Source of the DNA: an uncultured Clostridia bacterium
Lineage (GTDB): Bacteria; Bacillota; Clostridia; Oscillospirales; Oscillospiraceae
Assembly: GCA_946628965.1 (NCBI GenBank)
Contig: CAMOXI010000015.1
Location: 1-36,074, forward strand
Direction of reading: 5' to 3'
Length of the DNA stretch: 36,074 nt
The number at the start of each line of letters is the position of its first letter. The first letter of the stretch is position 1. The translations under genes were made by a program, and so were the position numbers. The notes under the pieces were generated by a model, which was not told the origin of the DNA, searched no databases, and saw only the letters and a list, made by a program, of their open reading frames with translations. Shown here one piece after another: positions 1-7,121 of this stretch.

Positions 1-50
1 GAAGTTCTCATTTTTGATGCTCAAGGTGTCGACACTTTGTCGACACCTTG
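1..50. repeat. Partial palindromic repeat, copy 1
   Basis: Positions 1-16 hold GAAGTTCTCATTTTTG. After a 5-nt spacer comes a perfect 13-bp palindrome, arms 22-34 and 38-50 with a 3-nt loop. The same unit is present inverted at 16526-16575, with the same 5-nt spacing and two compensatory changes in the stem. The window edge cuts this copy, so the full element may extend further left. Confidence 0.8.
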
Positions 51-52
51 AA

Positions 53-80
53 GCCCGCCGTCAACAGACGGCGGGCTTTT
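53..80 (+). terminator. Rho-independent terminator of a gene left of the window
   Basis: A 9-bp GC-rich stem (53-61 with 68-76) with a 6-nt loop is followed by TTTT. It points rightward, so it probably ends a + strand gene lying before the window. It also separates that gene from the convergent phosphodiesterase ending at 87. Confidence 0.7.
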
Positions 81-86
81 CTGCTC

Positions 87-554
87 TTACAAGTCTTTGA
101 TCTCGCAGATGATGCCGCCGTTGTCGAAGACGGTCACCACCGCCCAGGTGGGTTTGCGGCCCTTGCCGGACGTGCCCGGATTCAACACCTGCACCCCGCC
201 GCACTCCTGATAGTCCGGCTCGTGGGTGTGGCCGTACATGGCGATCTGGCAGCCGGCCTCCTGGGCGGCATAGACCAGGCGGTCCACGCCATAGTTCACG
301 TCATAGGCATGGCCGTGGGTAATGAAGGCTTTCACCGGCCCCAGCTGCACCACGTCCCGCAGCGGAGCGGAGGACGCAAAGTCGCAGTTGCCGCAGACAT
401 TGTACAGCGGGATCTCCGGAAACTCCCGGCGGAGGATCTCGGTGTCCCGATCGTGGTCGCCCAGATGGATGATGCAGTCGGGCCGGGAGCGGCGCACAGC
501 CTCCACCATCAGGGCGGTATTGCTGTGGGTGTCAGAAAAAACGGCAGCTTTCAT
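87..554 (-). CDS. YfcE/MJ0936-family metallophosphoesterase
   Basis: This 155-residue protein is a compact calcineurin-like phosphoesterase of the YfcE/MJ0936 family, which hydrolyses phosphodiester bonds with a two-metal centre in the cytosol. Its natural substrate is usually unknown. All metal-binding blocks are visible: D8-x-H10 at the N-terminus, G32-D33-H34, the GNCD block with N56, H80-G-H82, and G108-H-T-H111 near the C-terminus. The length is normal for the family. I place the start at the ATG at 552-554, because the protein begins directly with the family's MKxxVFSDTH pattern; a longer open frame upstream (to 1088) is antisense to other genes and lacks family similarity. It is transcribed divergently from the small-gene cluster at 640. 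Confidence 0.93.
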   Translation of the reverse strand: MKAAVFSDTHSNTALMVEAVRRSRPDCIIHLGDHDRDTEILRREFPEIPLYNVCGNCDFASSAPLRDVVQLGPVKAFITHGHAYDVNYGVDRLVYAAQEAGCQIAMYGHTHEPDYQECGGVQVLNPGTSGKGRKPTWAVVTVFDNGGIICEIKDL

Positions 555-583
555 GGGTATTCTCCATAAGTAAACGCTGATTC

Positions 584-614
584 GGTATCTTTTTTTGTCC
601 GCCGCGCATAGAAT
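584..614 (+). promoter_or_regulatory. Possible sigma-E-type promoter
   Basis: GGTATCTT (584-591) and CATAGAAT (607-614) are separated by 15 nt. The -10 matches the Bacillus/Clostridia mother-cell sigma-E consensus CATACAAT at 7 of 8 positions; the -35 matches GTCATATT at only 5 of 8. The pair lies 26 nt before the ATG of the first small gene. This is inference from consensus matching alone. Confidence 0.4.
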
Positions 615-639
615 GGGGCGAAGAAAAGGGGGGCGGAAC

Positions 640-879
640 ATGCAGGATTGGGGATCGCTGAACAAAGAGCTGGAGCGCAGCGGAAGGGCGGACGAACTGA
701 AAAAACTGTCCGCGTCCGAAGATGCGCGCCGTCTGGCCGGGCAGCTGGATGCGGACGCCGTCCGCCGCGCGGCGCAGCGCGGCGATACAGAGGCGCTGAA
801 AAGCCTGCTGGGCGGCGCGCTCGCCACCGAGGAGGGCAAACGCCTGGCCCGGCAGCTCAAGCAGCTGCTGGAAGGCTGA
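640..879 (+). CDS. Small conserved-looking protein, gene 1 of cluster
   Basis: This gene encodes 79 residues with no signal peptide or membrane segment. The protein is mostly helical and rich in Leu, Ala, Lys, Arg and Glu, with repeated motifs around SEDARRLAGQL and TEEGKRLARQL. I do not recognise a named family. The start is the ATG at 640 behind a purine-rich AAAAGGGGGG SD region. The next gene starts 3 nt after its stop, and the third gene overlaps the second, so the three are very likely one transcript. The position behind a sigma-E-like promoter suggests, but does not prove, a sporulation role. Confidence 0.75.
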   Translation: MQDWGSLNKELERSGRADELKKLSASEDARRLAGQLDADAVRRAAQRGDTEALKSLLGGALATEEGKRLARQLKQLLEG

Positions 880-882
880 GCC

Positions 883-1203
883 ATGGACAACTGGGAAGAG
901 CAGCTCGGCAGCATCCTCGGCGACCCGCAGCAGATGGGAAGGATCGCCGACCTCGCCCGCACACTGATGGGCGGCGGCGATCCTTCCGCCGCGCCTGCGC
1001 CGCCGACGCCGGATCTGGGAAAGCTCAGCGCCCTGCTGAACGGCCCGGCGGAAGGCGGGCGGGATCCCCGCGCCCTGCTGGAGGCCATGAAGCCCTGGCT
1101 CTCGGAAAAGCGGCGGGCGAAGCTCGATCGTGCTGTGAAGCTCGCCCGAATGGCAAAGCTTGCCGGGATCGCCCTGGGCGAGGGGGAAGGGCAGGATGTA
1201 TAA
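883..1203 (+). CDS. Small protein with N-terminal SILGDPQQM-type motif, gene 2
   Basis: The 106-residue protein opens with MDNWEEQLGSILGDPQQMGRI. From memory this resembles unnamed small proteins of many Clostridia, but no function is known to me. The middle (residues about 30-45) is Ala/Pro-rich and low complexity, and the C-terminal half is a basic, amphipathic helical stretch (about 65-100). There is no transmembrane segment. Its ATG lies 3 nt past the preceding stop, and its last codons overlap the next gene by 8 nt, indicating translational coupling. Confidence 0.78.
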   Translation: MDNWEEQLGSILGDPQQMGRIADLARTLMGGGDPSAAPAPPTPDLGKLSALLNGPAEGGRDPRALLEAMKPWLSEKRRAKLDRAVKLARMAKLAGIALGEGEGQDV

Positions 1204-1471
1204 GCGCTATCAGGGCAACAGCGGGCGGATGGAATGGGTGGAGGAGCACGCCGCGCCGCAGCCGTTTCCGATGCCGCCTCCCCCGCCGCCCTTCCCTCCT
1301 CCGCCGGAGCGGCCGGGCTTTCTCTCGAATCTGCTGGGCCGTTTTCTGCCCGGGCTGCAGGAAGGGCTGGAGACTGAGGATCTGCTTCTGCTGCTGATCC
1401 TCTATCTCCTGTATCGGGAGAGCGGCGACACGGAGCTTCTCATTCTCCTCGGTGCCATGCTGCTATTGTGA
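1196..1471 (+). CDS. Small proline-rich protein with hydrophobic C-terminus, gene 3
   Basis: The 91-residue protein has three zones: a polar N-terminus (1-23), a proline run (about 24-45) with PPPPPPFPPPPE, and a C-terminal hydrophobic tail (about 63-91) made of LLLLLILYLL and ILLGAMLLL with an acidic turn between. The tail could insert in a membrane or pack as an oligomerising hairpin. I know of similar unnamed proteins in Clostridia but no assigned function. The ATG at 1196 overlaps the upstream stop at 1201-1203. A strong terminator follows within 4 nt, so this gene ends the operon. Confidence 0.78.
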   Translation: MYKRYQGNSGRMEWVEEHAAPQPFPMPPPPPPFPPPPERPGFLSNLLGRFLPGLQEGLETEDLLLLLILYLLYRESGDTELLILLGAMLLL

Positions 1472-1474
1472 AAT

Positions 1475-1519
1475 CGGGGCTGTGAAAACATGGTTTTTCA
1501 CAGCCCCGGTTTTTATTTT
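1475..1519 (+). terminator. Rho-independent terminator of the small-gene cluster
   Basis: A perfect 14-bp stem (1475-1488 with 1495-1508) is followed by a T-rich tail (1510-1519). The tail overlaps the last codons of the convergent tagO-like gene. A similar hairpin with a compensated stem change is at 30468-30501. Confidence 0.9.
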
Positions 1520-2586
1520 TCTTCATTCTCCTCTTTGGCGTGCTTCGGCACGGAGCGGAGCACCAGCTGCCAGACCGTGATGGAGATCAGAAAGGCCGCA
1601 ATGATGCACACGATGCGCACGGCGACGCTCTGCCCCGCCATCAGCACGGCGATGAGGCCCAACACAGCGGAGACGCCGTAGAGCACGGCCACCGCCTGCT
1701 TCTGGCTCATGCCCAGGGCCAGAAGCCGATGATGGAAATGGCCCTTATCCGCATGGAAGGGGCTCTGCCCGTGGAAGATCCGGCGGAAGAAAGCGAAGAC
1801 CGTATCCGCCAGGGGAACCGCCAGGGCCAGCAGCGGCACCAGGAAGCTGATGATCGCATGGAACTTGAACATGCCCATGATGGACACCGTAGCCAGCACA
1901 AAGCCCAGCATCTGGCTGCCCACGTCGCCCATGAAGATCTTGGCCGGGTTCAGGTTATAGGGCATGAAGCCCACGCAGGCGCCGGTCAGGGCGGCAAGGA
2001 TCAGCGAAACCTCCGGCTCCGCCACAAACAGGGACACGACCAGCATCGTGAGGCTGCTGATGGTGGACACGCCCACCGCCAGCCCGTCCAGCCCGTCGAT
2101 CAGGTTCACGGCGTTGGTGCAGGCCACGATCCAGATCACGGTCACGGGGATCGCGAGCCAGTAGGTGTTGAGGAAGGTGGTGCCGCCGGCAGGCGTGAAG
2201 TTGGAAATGGCGTCGACCACGATACCGCAGCGGATCGCCACGCCGGCCGCGAGGATCTGCCCCGCCAGCTTGATCCAGGCGTTGAGATTCATGATATCGT
2301 CCAGCGCGCCCATGACCGCGATAATCACGGTGCCCAGCAGCAGGCCCATGACCTGGGTGGACATGTCCACGAACAGGAGCAGCGACAGGACAAAGCCCAG
2401 GAAGATGGCCAGCCCGCCCATCCGGGGGATGGGGTGGTCGTGCACACGTCGCTCATCCTTGGGCACGTCCATGGCGCCGACCGCCTCGGCAAAGCGTTTG
2501 ACCGGCGGCGTCATCAGATAGGCGATGGCGAAAGCGACGGCCGCTGCCAGCAGCAGCCGCTCCCATAGATCCAGAGATGGAAACAT
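1513..2586 (-). CDS. tagO: Undecaprenyl-phosphate GlcNAc-1-phosphate transferase (TagO/WecA/MraY family)
   Basis: This 357-residue polytopic membrane enzyme belongs to the polyprenyl-phosphate hexosamine-1-phosphate transferases. These load a UDP-sugar onto undecaprenyl phosphate to start wall teichoic acid or other surface glycan synthesis. Visible motifs are the cytosolic loop VPKDERRVHDHPIPRMGG (about 41-58), the DD pair near 96-97, NLIDGLDGLA (about 161-170), NLNPAKIFMGDVGS (about 211-224) and the HFHHRLL box (about 283-289). About ten hydrophobic segments are expected. The HFHH box places it with TagO/WecA rather than MraY. The start ATG has GGAG about 10 nt upstream. The gene lies 18 nt downstream of trpS and is probably cotranscribed with it. 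The exact glycan is not shown by the sequence. Confidence 0.93.
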   Translation of the reverse strand: MFPSLDLWERLLLAAAVAFAIAYLMTPPVKRFAEAVGAMDVPKDERRVHDHPIPRMGGLAIFLGFVLSLLLFVDMSTQVMGLLLGTVIIAVMGALDDIMNLNAWIKLAGQILAAGVAIRCGIVVDAISNFTPAGGTTFLNTYWLAIPVTVIWIVACTNAVNLIDGLDGLAVGVSTISSLTMLVVSLFVAEPEVSLILAALTGACVGFMPYNLNPAKIFMGDVGSQMLGFVLATVSIMGMFKFHAIISFLVPLLALAVPLADTVFAFFRRIFHGQSPFHADKGHFHHRLLALGMSQKQAVAVLYGVSAVLGLIAVLMAGQSVAVRIVCIIAAFLISITVWQLVLRSVPKHAKEENEEK

Positions 2587-2604
2587 AAGATTAATTCTCC
2601 AGAA

Positions 2605-3621
2605 TCAGCGGGCCACGAGACCCACTTTTTTATAGACCTTGCGCAGGGTCTTGTTGGCAATGTAGGAGGCGCGCTCGGCACCTTCCTTGCAGAGATTGTC
2701 CAGATAGGCCTTGTCCTTCATGATCTTGGAGGCCTCCTCGCGGATGGGGCGCAGGGTCTCGATGACCGCGTCGCCCACGGCGGGCTTGAAGGCGCCGTAG
2801 CCCTTGCCCTCGAACTCCCGCTCGATCTCCTCAAAGCTCTTGCCGGTGACGGCGGCGTAGATGCTCATCAGATTGGCCACGCCCGGCTTGTTCTCCGGGT
2901 CGTAGCGCACGCAGCGCTCGGTATCGGAGTCGGTGACGGCGCGCTTGAACTTGCGGGCGATGTCCTCCGGCTTGTCCATCAGGCAGATGCGGCCGTTGCC
3001 GATCTCATCGGACTTGGACATCTTGCTGTGGGGATCCAGCAGATCCATCACGCGGGCGCCCACCTTGGGGATATAGGGCTCGGGAACCTTGAAGGTCTCG
3101 CCGTAGAGATTGTTGAAGCGCTGGGCCACGTCCCGCGTCAGCTCCACATGCTGCTTCTGATCGTCGCCCACGGGCACGAAGTCCGGCTGATAGAGCAGAA
3201 TATCCGCCGCCATCAGGGAGGGATAGGTGAAAAGGCCGCCGTTGATGTTGTCGGCGTTCTTGGCGCTCTTGTCCTTGAACTGGGTCATACGGCTCAGCTC
3301 GCCGAACATGGTGTAGCAGTTGAGCACCCAGCCCAGCTCCGCGTGGGCGGGCACATGGGACTGGATGAAGAGCGTGTTCTTCTGCGGGTCCAGGCCGCAG
3401 GCCACATACTGGGCCAGCTGCTCCAGCGTGCGGCGGCGCAGGTCGGCGGGGTTGTTGCGCGTGGTGAGCGCGTGCAGGTCCGCCATGAAATAGTAGCAGT
3501 CAAACTGCTCGGCCCGCTCGCTCCAGTTCTTGATGGCGCCCAGATAGGAGCCCAGCGTCAGGTCGCCTGTGGGCTTGATGCCGGAGAGCATTACTTTCTT
3601 GGCGGGAGTCGTCGTATCCAT
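2605..3621 (-). CDS. trpS: Tryptophan-tRNA ligase
   Basis: TrpS charges tRNA-Trp with tryptophan using ATP in the cytosol. The 338-residue length and class I signature motifs fit: PTGDLTLGSYLGA (17-29) is the HIGH-equivalent region, and KMSKS stands at 200-204 with HS before it. A GAGGTG SD lies 5 nt before the ATG. A good sigma-A promoter is centred about 60 nt upstream (3668-3696). I looked for a T-box leader, which often controls trpS in Firmicutes, but the short leader leaves no room for one. tagO follows on the same strand. Confidence 0.97.
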   Translation of the reverse strand: MDTTTPAKKVMLSGIKPTGDLTLGSYLGAIKNWSERAEQFDCYYFMADLHALTTRNNPADLRRRTLEQLAQYVACGLDPQKNTLFIQSHVPAHAELGWVLNCYTMFGELSRMTQFKDKSAKNADNINGGLFTYPSLMAADILLYQPDFVPVGDDQKQHVELTRDVAQRFNNLYGETFKVPEPYIPKVGARVMDLLDPHSKMSKSDEIGNGRICLMDKPEDIARKFKRAVTDSDTERCVRYDPENKPGVANLMSIYAAVTGKSFEEIEREFEGKGYGAFKPAVGDAVIETLRPIREEASKIMKDKAYLDNLCKEGAERASYIANKTLRKVYKKVGLVAR

Positions 3622-3667
3622 ATTGTCACCTCGTAAAGGGAGAATTTATACTTTGTAGCAAAATAGT

Positions 3668-3696
3668 ATTTTATCAAAAGAAATGCATCTTGACAA
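3668..3696 (-). promoter_or_regulatory. Sigma-A promoter of trpS
   Basis: On the minus strand, TTGTCA (3691-3696) and TAAAAT (3668-3673) are spaced by exactly 17 nt. Transcription would start about 40 nt before the trpS ATG. Confidence 0.7.
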
Positions 3697-3734
3697 CAGG
3701 GAAAATGTAAAATAAGATAAGAAAGCGCCCTCAG

Positions 3735-4115
3735 CGCCTCCCCTGTGTAAGGACTTTTGCCGTGACAAAATGTGCCGGGGCACATTTTGCAGGCAAAAGA
3801 CGACCGCAGGGAGCTGCCCGAAGGGCGGAGGGGTTGGCGAACAACAATGCCCCGAAAAGACAAATCTGAGGGACGAACAAACCCCTCAGTCAGCCTGACG
3901 GCTGCCAGCTCCCCACGTCCGAACAAGGCCGTGAGGTCAGACAGCGGCGTGTGAGCCGCTGCCGTGACCGCCGCCCTTGTTCTTCCTTACCCAAATCAAA
4001 GCGAACGCTTTGATTTGGAGAGGAAAAGGGAGGGAGCGCATATGCAGCTTTCGCGGCCCTTACGGTAACCGCGGAAGCGGAATGAAGCGAGCTTCCTTTG
4101 ACGAAGGGGAGCCTA
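3735..4115. repeat. Composite hairpin-rich intergenic repeat between trpS and gltX
   Basis: No gene is supported in 3700-4133. The stretch is built from palindromes. A nested hairpin at 3754-3799 is flanked by GCGCCTCCCCT and GGCGGAGGGG ends of the type seen in the other intergenic repeats here. Positions 3911-4108 match, inverted, 6961-7117 in the lysC/asd gap over roughly 150 nt with few differences. Shared parts include a 13-bp hairpin (3991-4018) and a CAGCGG/CCGCTG hairpin (3942-3961). This copy has an extra segment of about 40 nt (about 4038-4077) that is itself palindromic. The right end, GGGGAGCCTA, stops a few nt before the gltX SD. Confidence 0.85.
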
Positions 4116-4133
4116 AGAGGAAAGGAGTTTTTT

Positions 4134-5606
4134 ATGGACATGACATGGTTTGACGAGATGGAGCAGCGCATCCCCAAGGGGAAGGTGCGCACGCGTTTTG
4201 CCCCCTCTCCCACCGGATATATGCACGTCGGCAACCTGCGCACGGCCCTCTACACCTGGCTGATCGCCCGGCACAACGACGGCACCTTCATCCTCCGCAT
4301 CGAGGACACCGACCAGGGCCGTCTGGTCGAGGGTGCGGTGGACGTGATTTACAAGACCCTGGCCGAGTGCCATCTCGACCATGACGAGGGCCCGGACGTG
4401 GGCGGCCCCGTGGCTCCCTATATTCAGACCGAGCGCCGTCCCTTCTACGGGAAATACGCGGAGCTGCTCATCGAGCGCGGCCACGCCTACCGCTGCTTCT
4501 GCGAGAAGACCGAGAGCGAGGAGGACACCGGCGAGTTTGATCGGGGCGACGATCCCTGCCGCGCCCTCTCCCGCGAGGAGGCCGACCGCCGCGCCGCAGC
4601 CGGCGAGCCCTTCGTCATCCGCCAGCGCATCCCCCACGAGGGTACCACCACCTTCCACGACGAGATCTACGGCGACATCACTGTGGAGAACACGACGCTG
4701 GACGATCAGGTGCTCATGAAGCGGGACGGGCTGCCCACCTATAACTTTGCCAACGTGGTGGACGACCATATGATGGGCATCACCCACGTGGTGCGCGGCA
4801 GCGAGTATCTGTCCAGCGCGCCCAAGTACAACCTGCTCTATCAGGGCTTCGGCTGGGACGTGCCCCACTATGTGCACTGCTCCCCCGTCATGCGCGACGC
4901 CCACAACAAGATGTCCAAGCGCCACGGCGACCCCTCCTACGAGGATCTGATCGCCCAGGGCTTCCTGACCGACGCGGTGCTCAACTATGTGGCGCTGCTG
5001 GGCTGGAGCCCCCGCGGCGAGCAGGAGATCTTCTCTCTGGAGGAGCTGAAGGACGTCTTCGAGATGAGCGGGATCTCCAAGTCCCCCGCCATCTTTGACA
5101 TTGAGAAGCTGCGCTACTTCAACAGCGAGTATATCCGCGCCATGGCTCCCGAAGCCTTTGCGAAGGTCGCCGAGCCCTACATCCGCCAGGTCATCGGTGA
5201 CCGGGACTACGACGTCGCGGCCATCGCCGCCCTGCTGCAGGAGCGCACCAAGCTGCTGACCGATATCCCCGGCATGGTGGACTTTTTCGGCGAGCTGCCC
5301 GATTACGGCACCGAGCTCTTCGTGCACAAAAACTCCAAGTCCAACGCGGATTCCTCGCGCCAGGTGCTGCAGGCCATGCTGCCCGCGCTGGAGGCGCTGC
5401 CCGTCTGGAGCGGCGAGAGCATTTACGAGGTCATTCTGAAGCTGGCCGAAGAGCTGGGCTTCAAGAGCGGTAAGGTGATCTGGCCCCTGCGCATCGCCGT
5501 CGCGGGCCGCGGCGTCACGCCCGGCTCCGCCACCGAGATCGCCGAGGTTCTGGGGAAGGACGAGACCCTGCGCCGCATCCGCATCGCCCTGGACAAGCTG
5601 GCCTGA
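4134..5606 (+). CDS. gltX: Glutamate-tRNA ligase
   Basis: GltX charges tRNA-Glu, and in many Firmicutes also tRNA-Gln for later amidation. The 490-residue length is normal. The class I motifs are clear: PSPTGYMHVGN (24-34, HIGH box H31-V-G-N34) and K259-M-S-K-R263. The C-terminal anticodon-binding region follows from about residue 330. I chose the ATG at 4134 because AAAGGAG (4121-4127) lies 6 nt before it; the upstream extension in the same frame runs into the repeat. An alternative in-frame ATG at 4140 is less well spaced. A strong bidirectional terminator follows. Confidence 0.97.
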   Translation: MDMTWFDEMEQRIPKGKVRTRFAPSPTGYMHVGNLRTALYTWLIARHNDGTFILRIEDTDQGRLVEGAVDVIYKTLAECHLDHDEGPDVGGPVAPYIQTERRPFYGKYAELLIERGHAYRCFCEKTESEEDTGEFDRGDDPCRALSREEADRRAAAGEPFVIRQRIPHEGTTTFHDEIYGDITVENTTLDDQVLMKRDGLPTYNFANVVDDHMMGITHVVRGSEYLSSAPKYNLLYQGFGWDVPHYVHCSPVMRDAHNKMSKRHGDPSYEDLIAQGFLTDAVLNYVALLGWSPRGEQEIFSLEELKDVFEMSGISKSPAIFDIEKLRYFNSEYIRAMAPEAFAKVAEPYIRQVIGDRDYDVAAIAALLQERTKLLTDIPGMVDFFGELPDYGTELFVHKNSKSNADSSRQVLQAMLPALEALPVWSGESIYEVILKLAEELGFKSGKVIWPLRIAVAGRGVTPGSATEIAEVLGKDETLRRIRIALDKLA

Positions 5607-5646
5607 GCCGTTCCTCATCCGGCACGATTCTGCGCCGTATACAAGA

Positions 5647-5690
5647 AGAACCGCTTTCTTCTCCCCCACGGAGAAGAAAGCGGTTCTTTT
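5647..5690. terminator. Bidirectional terminator between gltX and asd
   Basis: A perfect 18-bp stem (5647-5664 with 5670-5687) with a 5-nt loop is followed by TTTT on the plus strand and preceded by A-rich sequence that gives a partial T tail on the minus strand. It lies between two convergent genes and can serve both. Confidence 0.9.
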
Positions 5691-5707
5691 CTGTTCTTTT
5701 GAAAGCC

Positions 5708-6712
5708 TCAGTCCTGGATCATGCTCATCAGGATCTGCACGGCGTTGCTGGCGGCGCCCTTGCGGATCTGGTCGCCGCAGCACCAGAGCGTCAGCCCCTT
5801 GTCGTCGGTCAGATCGTCTCGGATGCGGCCGACCCAGACCAGATCCTGGTCGGAGGTATCCAGCGGCGTGGGATAGCAGCGGCCCTCATAGTCCTCAATG
5901 AGCCGCACGCCGGGGAAGGAGGCGACGGCGGCCTTGGCCTCCTCTACGGAGACCTTGCGCTCGGTGCGCAGGGTCACGGCGATGGAGTGGGAGCGCATGA
6001 CCGGCACGCGCACGCAGGTGCAGTTGACCTTGAGATCCGGCGCATGCATGATGCGGCGGCCCTCGTTCTGCATCTTCATCTCTTCCTTGGTATAGTCGTT
6101 GCCGTAGGGGGCGTCGATGAAGGGGATCACGTTCATGGCGATCTGGGTGGCAAAGGTCTTGACCACGGGCTTCTCCCCCGCGGCAAGGGCGGCCATCTGC
6201 TGCTCCAGCTCGGCGATGCCCGCCTGGCCCGCGCCGGAGACCGCCTGATAGGTGCAGACCACCATGTTCTGAATCGGGCTCAGCTTCGCGATACCGGCCA
6301 CGGCCATCAGGGCGATGATGGTGCAGCAGTTGGGATTGGCGATGATGCCGTGGTTTTCAAAGGCGTCCGCGCCGTTGATCTCGGGCACCACCAGCGGCAC
6401 GTCGGGCTCGAGACGGAAGGCGGAGCTGTTGTCGATGTACACGGCGCCGCTCTTTTTGATGGCCGGGGCGAAGCGGCGGGACATATCGCCCTCCACCGCG
6501 CCGAGGACGAAGTCCAGCCCGTCAAAGCTCTCGTCCGTGGTCTCCTGAATGGCCACCTCGCGGCCCTGGAAGGGGACCTTGGTGCCGGCGCTTCTGGCGC
6601 TGGCCAGCAGGCGCAGCTCGCCCACGGGAATGTTGTACTCCTCCAGGACTTTGCGCATTTCACAGCCCACGGCGCCCGTCGCGCCGAGAATGCCGATGTT
6701 TACCTTTTTCAT
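5708..6712 (-). CDS. asd: Aspartate-semialdehyde dehydrogenase
   Basis: Asd reduces aspartyl phosphate to aspartate semialdehyde with NADPH. This is the second step toward lysine, methionine and threonine, and in the cytosol it feeds both diaminopimelate and homoserine. The 334-residue protein has the N-terminal nucleotide-binding loop GILGATGAVG (7-16) and the active-site segment NPNCC with catalytic Cys at 129. The true start is the ATG at 6710-6712, with GGAAAGGAG just upstream; the open frame beyond it enters the repeat. It lies downstream of lysC on the same strand, separated only by a repeat. Confidence 0.96.
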   Translation of the reverse strand: MKKVNIGILGATGAVGCEMRKVLEEYNIPVGELRLLASARSAGTKVPFQGREVAIQETTDESFDGLDFVLGAVEGDMSRRFAPAIKKSGAVYIDNSSAFRLEPDVPLVVPEINGADAFENHGIIANPNCCTIIALMAVAGIAKLSPIQNMVVCTYQAVSGAGQAGIAELEQQMAALAAGEKPVVKTFATQIAMNVIPFIDAPYGNDYTKEEMKMQNEGRRIMHAPDLKVNCTCVRVPVMRSHSIAVTLRTERKVSVEEAKAAVASFPGVRLIEDYEGRCYPTPLDTSDQDLVWVGRIRDDLTDDKGLTLWCCGDQIRKGAASNAVQILMSMIQD

Positions 6713-6732
6713 GATGCAATCTCCTTTCCTGT

Positions 6733-7121
6733 TAGCCTTCCCCCTCGGGGGGAAAGCGGGTTTGCGTCGCCGGGGGCGGAAAAAGCAAGCACGCTTTCTC
6801 CGCCGCCGCGCCGCTTTTCGGGTCGTGGCGTTCAAGCTCGGCCCGGAAACGGCAATTGCGGCAAGGCGGGCAAGAGCTGTCGCGTCAGCGACTGAGGGGT
6901 TGTGTTCGTCCTCTTAGCAGTCAGTTCGGAGTGATGGCTTATATCTGCCAACCCTTCCGTCCCTTTGTCAAAGGAAGCTCGCTTCATTCCGCTCTCTCCC
7001 TTTTCCTCTCCAAATCAAAGCGTCCGCTTTGATTTGGGTAAGGAGGAACAAGGTCGGCGGTCATGGCAGCGGTGTTTGCACCGCTGCCTGGCCTCGCGGC
7101 CTTGTTCGGACGCGGGGAGGC
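6733..7121. repeat. Composite intergenic repeat filling the lysC/asd gap
   Basis: This gap holds no gene and consists of two repeat modules. Positions about 6733-6905 match the rplI/gdpP gap (22602-22770) closely over about 160 nt. Positions 6961-7117 match, inverted, 3911-4108. The latter module contains hairpins at 7010-7037 (13-bp stem) and 7067-7086 (8-bp stem). One end abuts the SD of asd; the other end, GGGGAGGCT, overlaps the TGA stop codon of lysC at 7122. Confidence 0.85.

Noticed and set aside
3622-4133. T-box or other riboswitch upstream of trpS or gltX
   Set aside because: The trpS leader from its promoter is only about 40 nt, and no T-box core sequence was found. The rest is repeat sequence shared with another locus.
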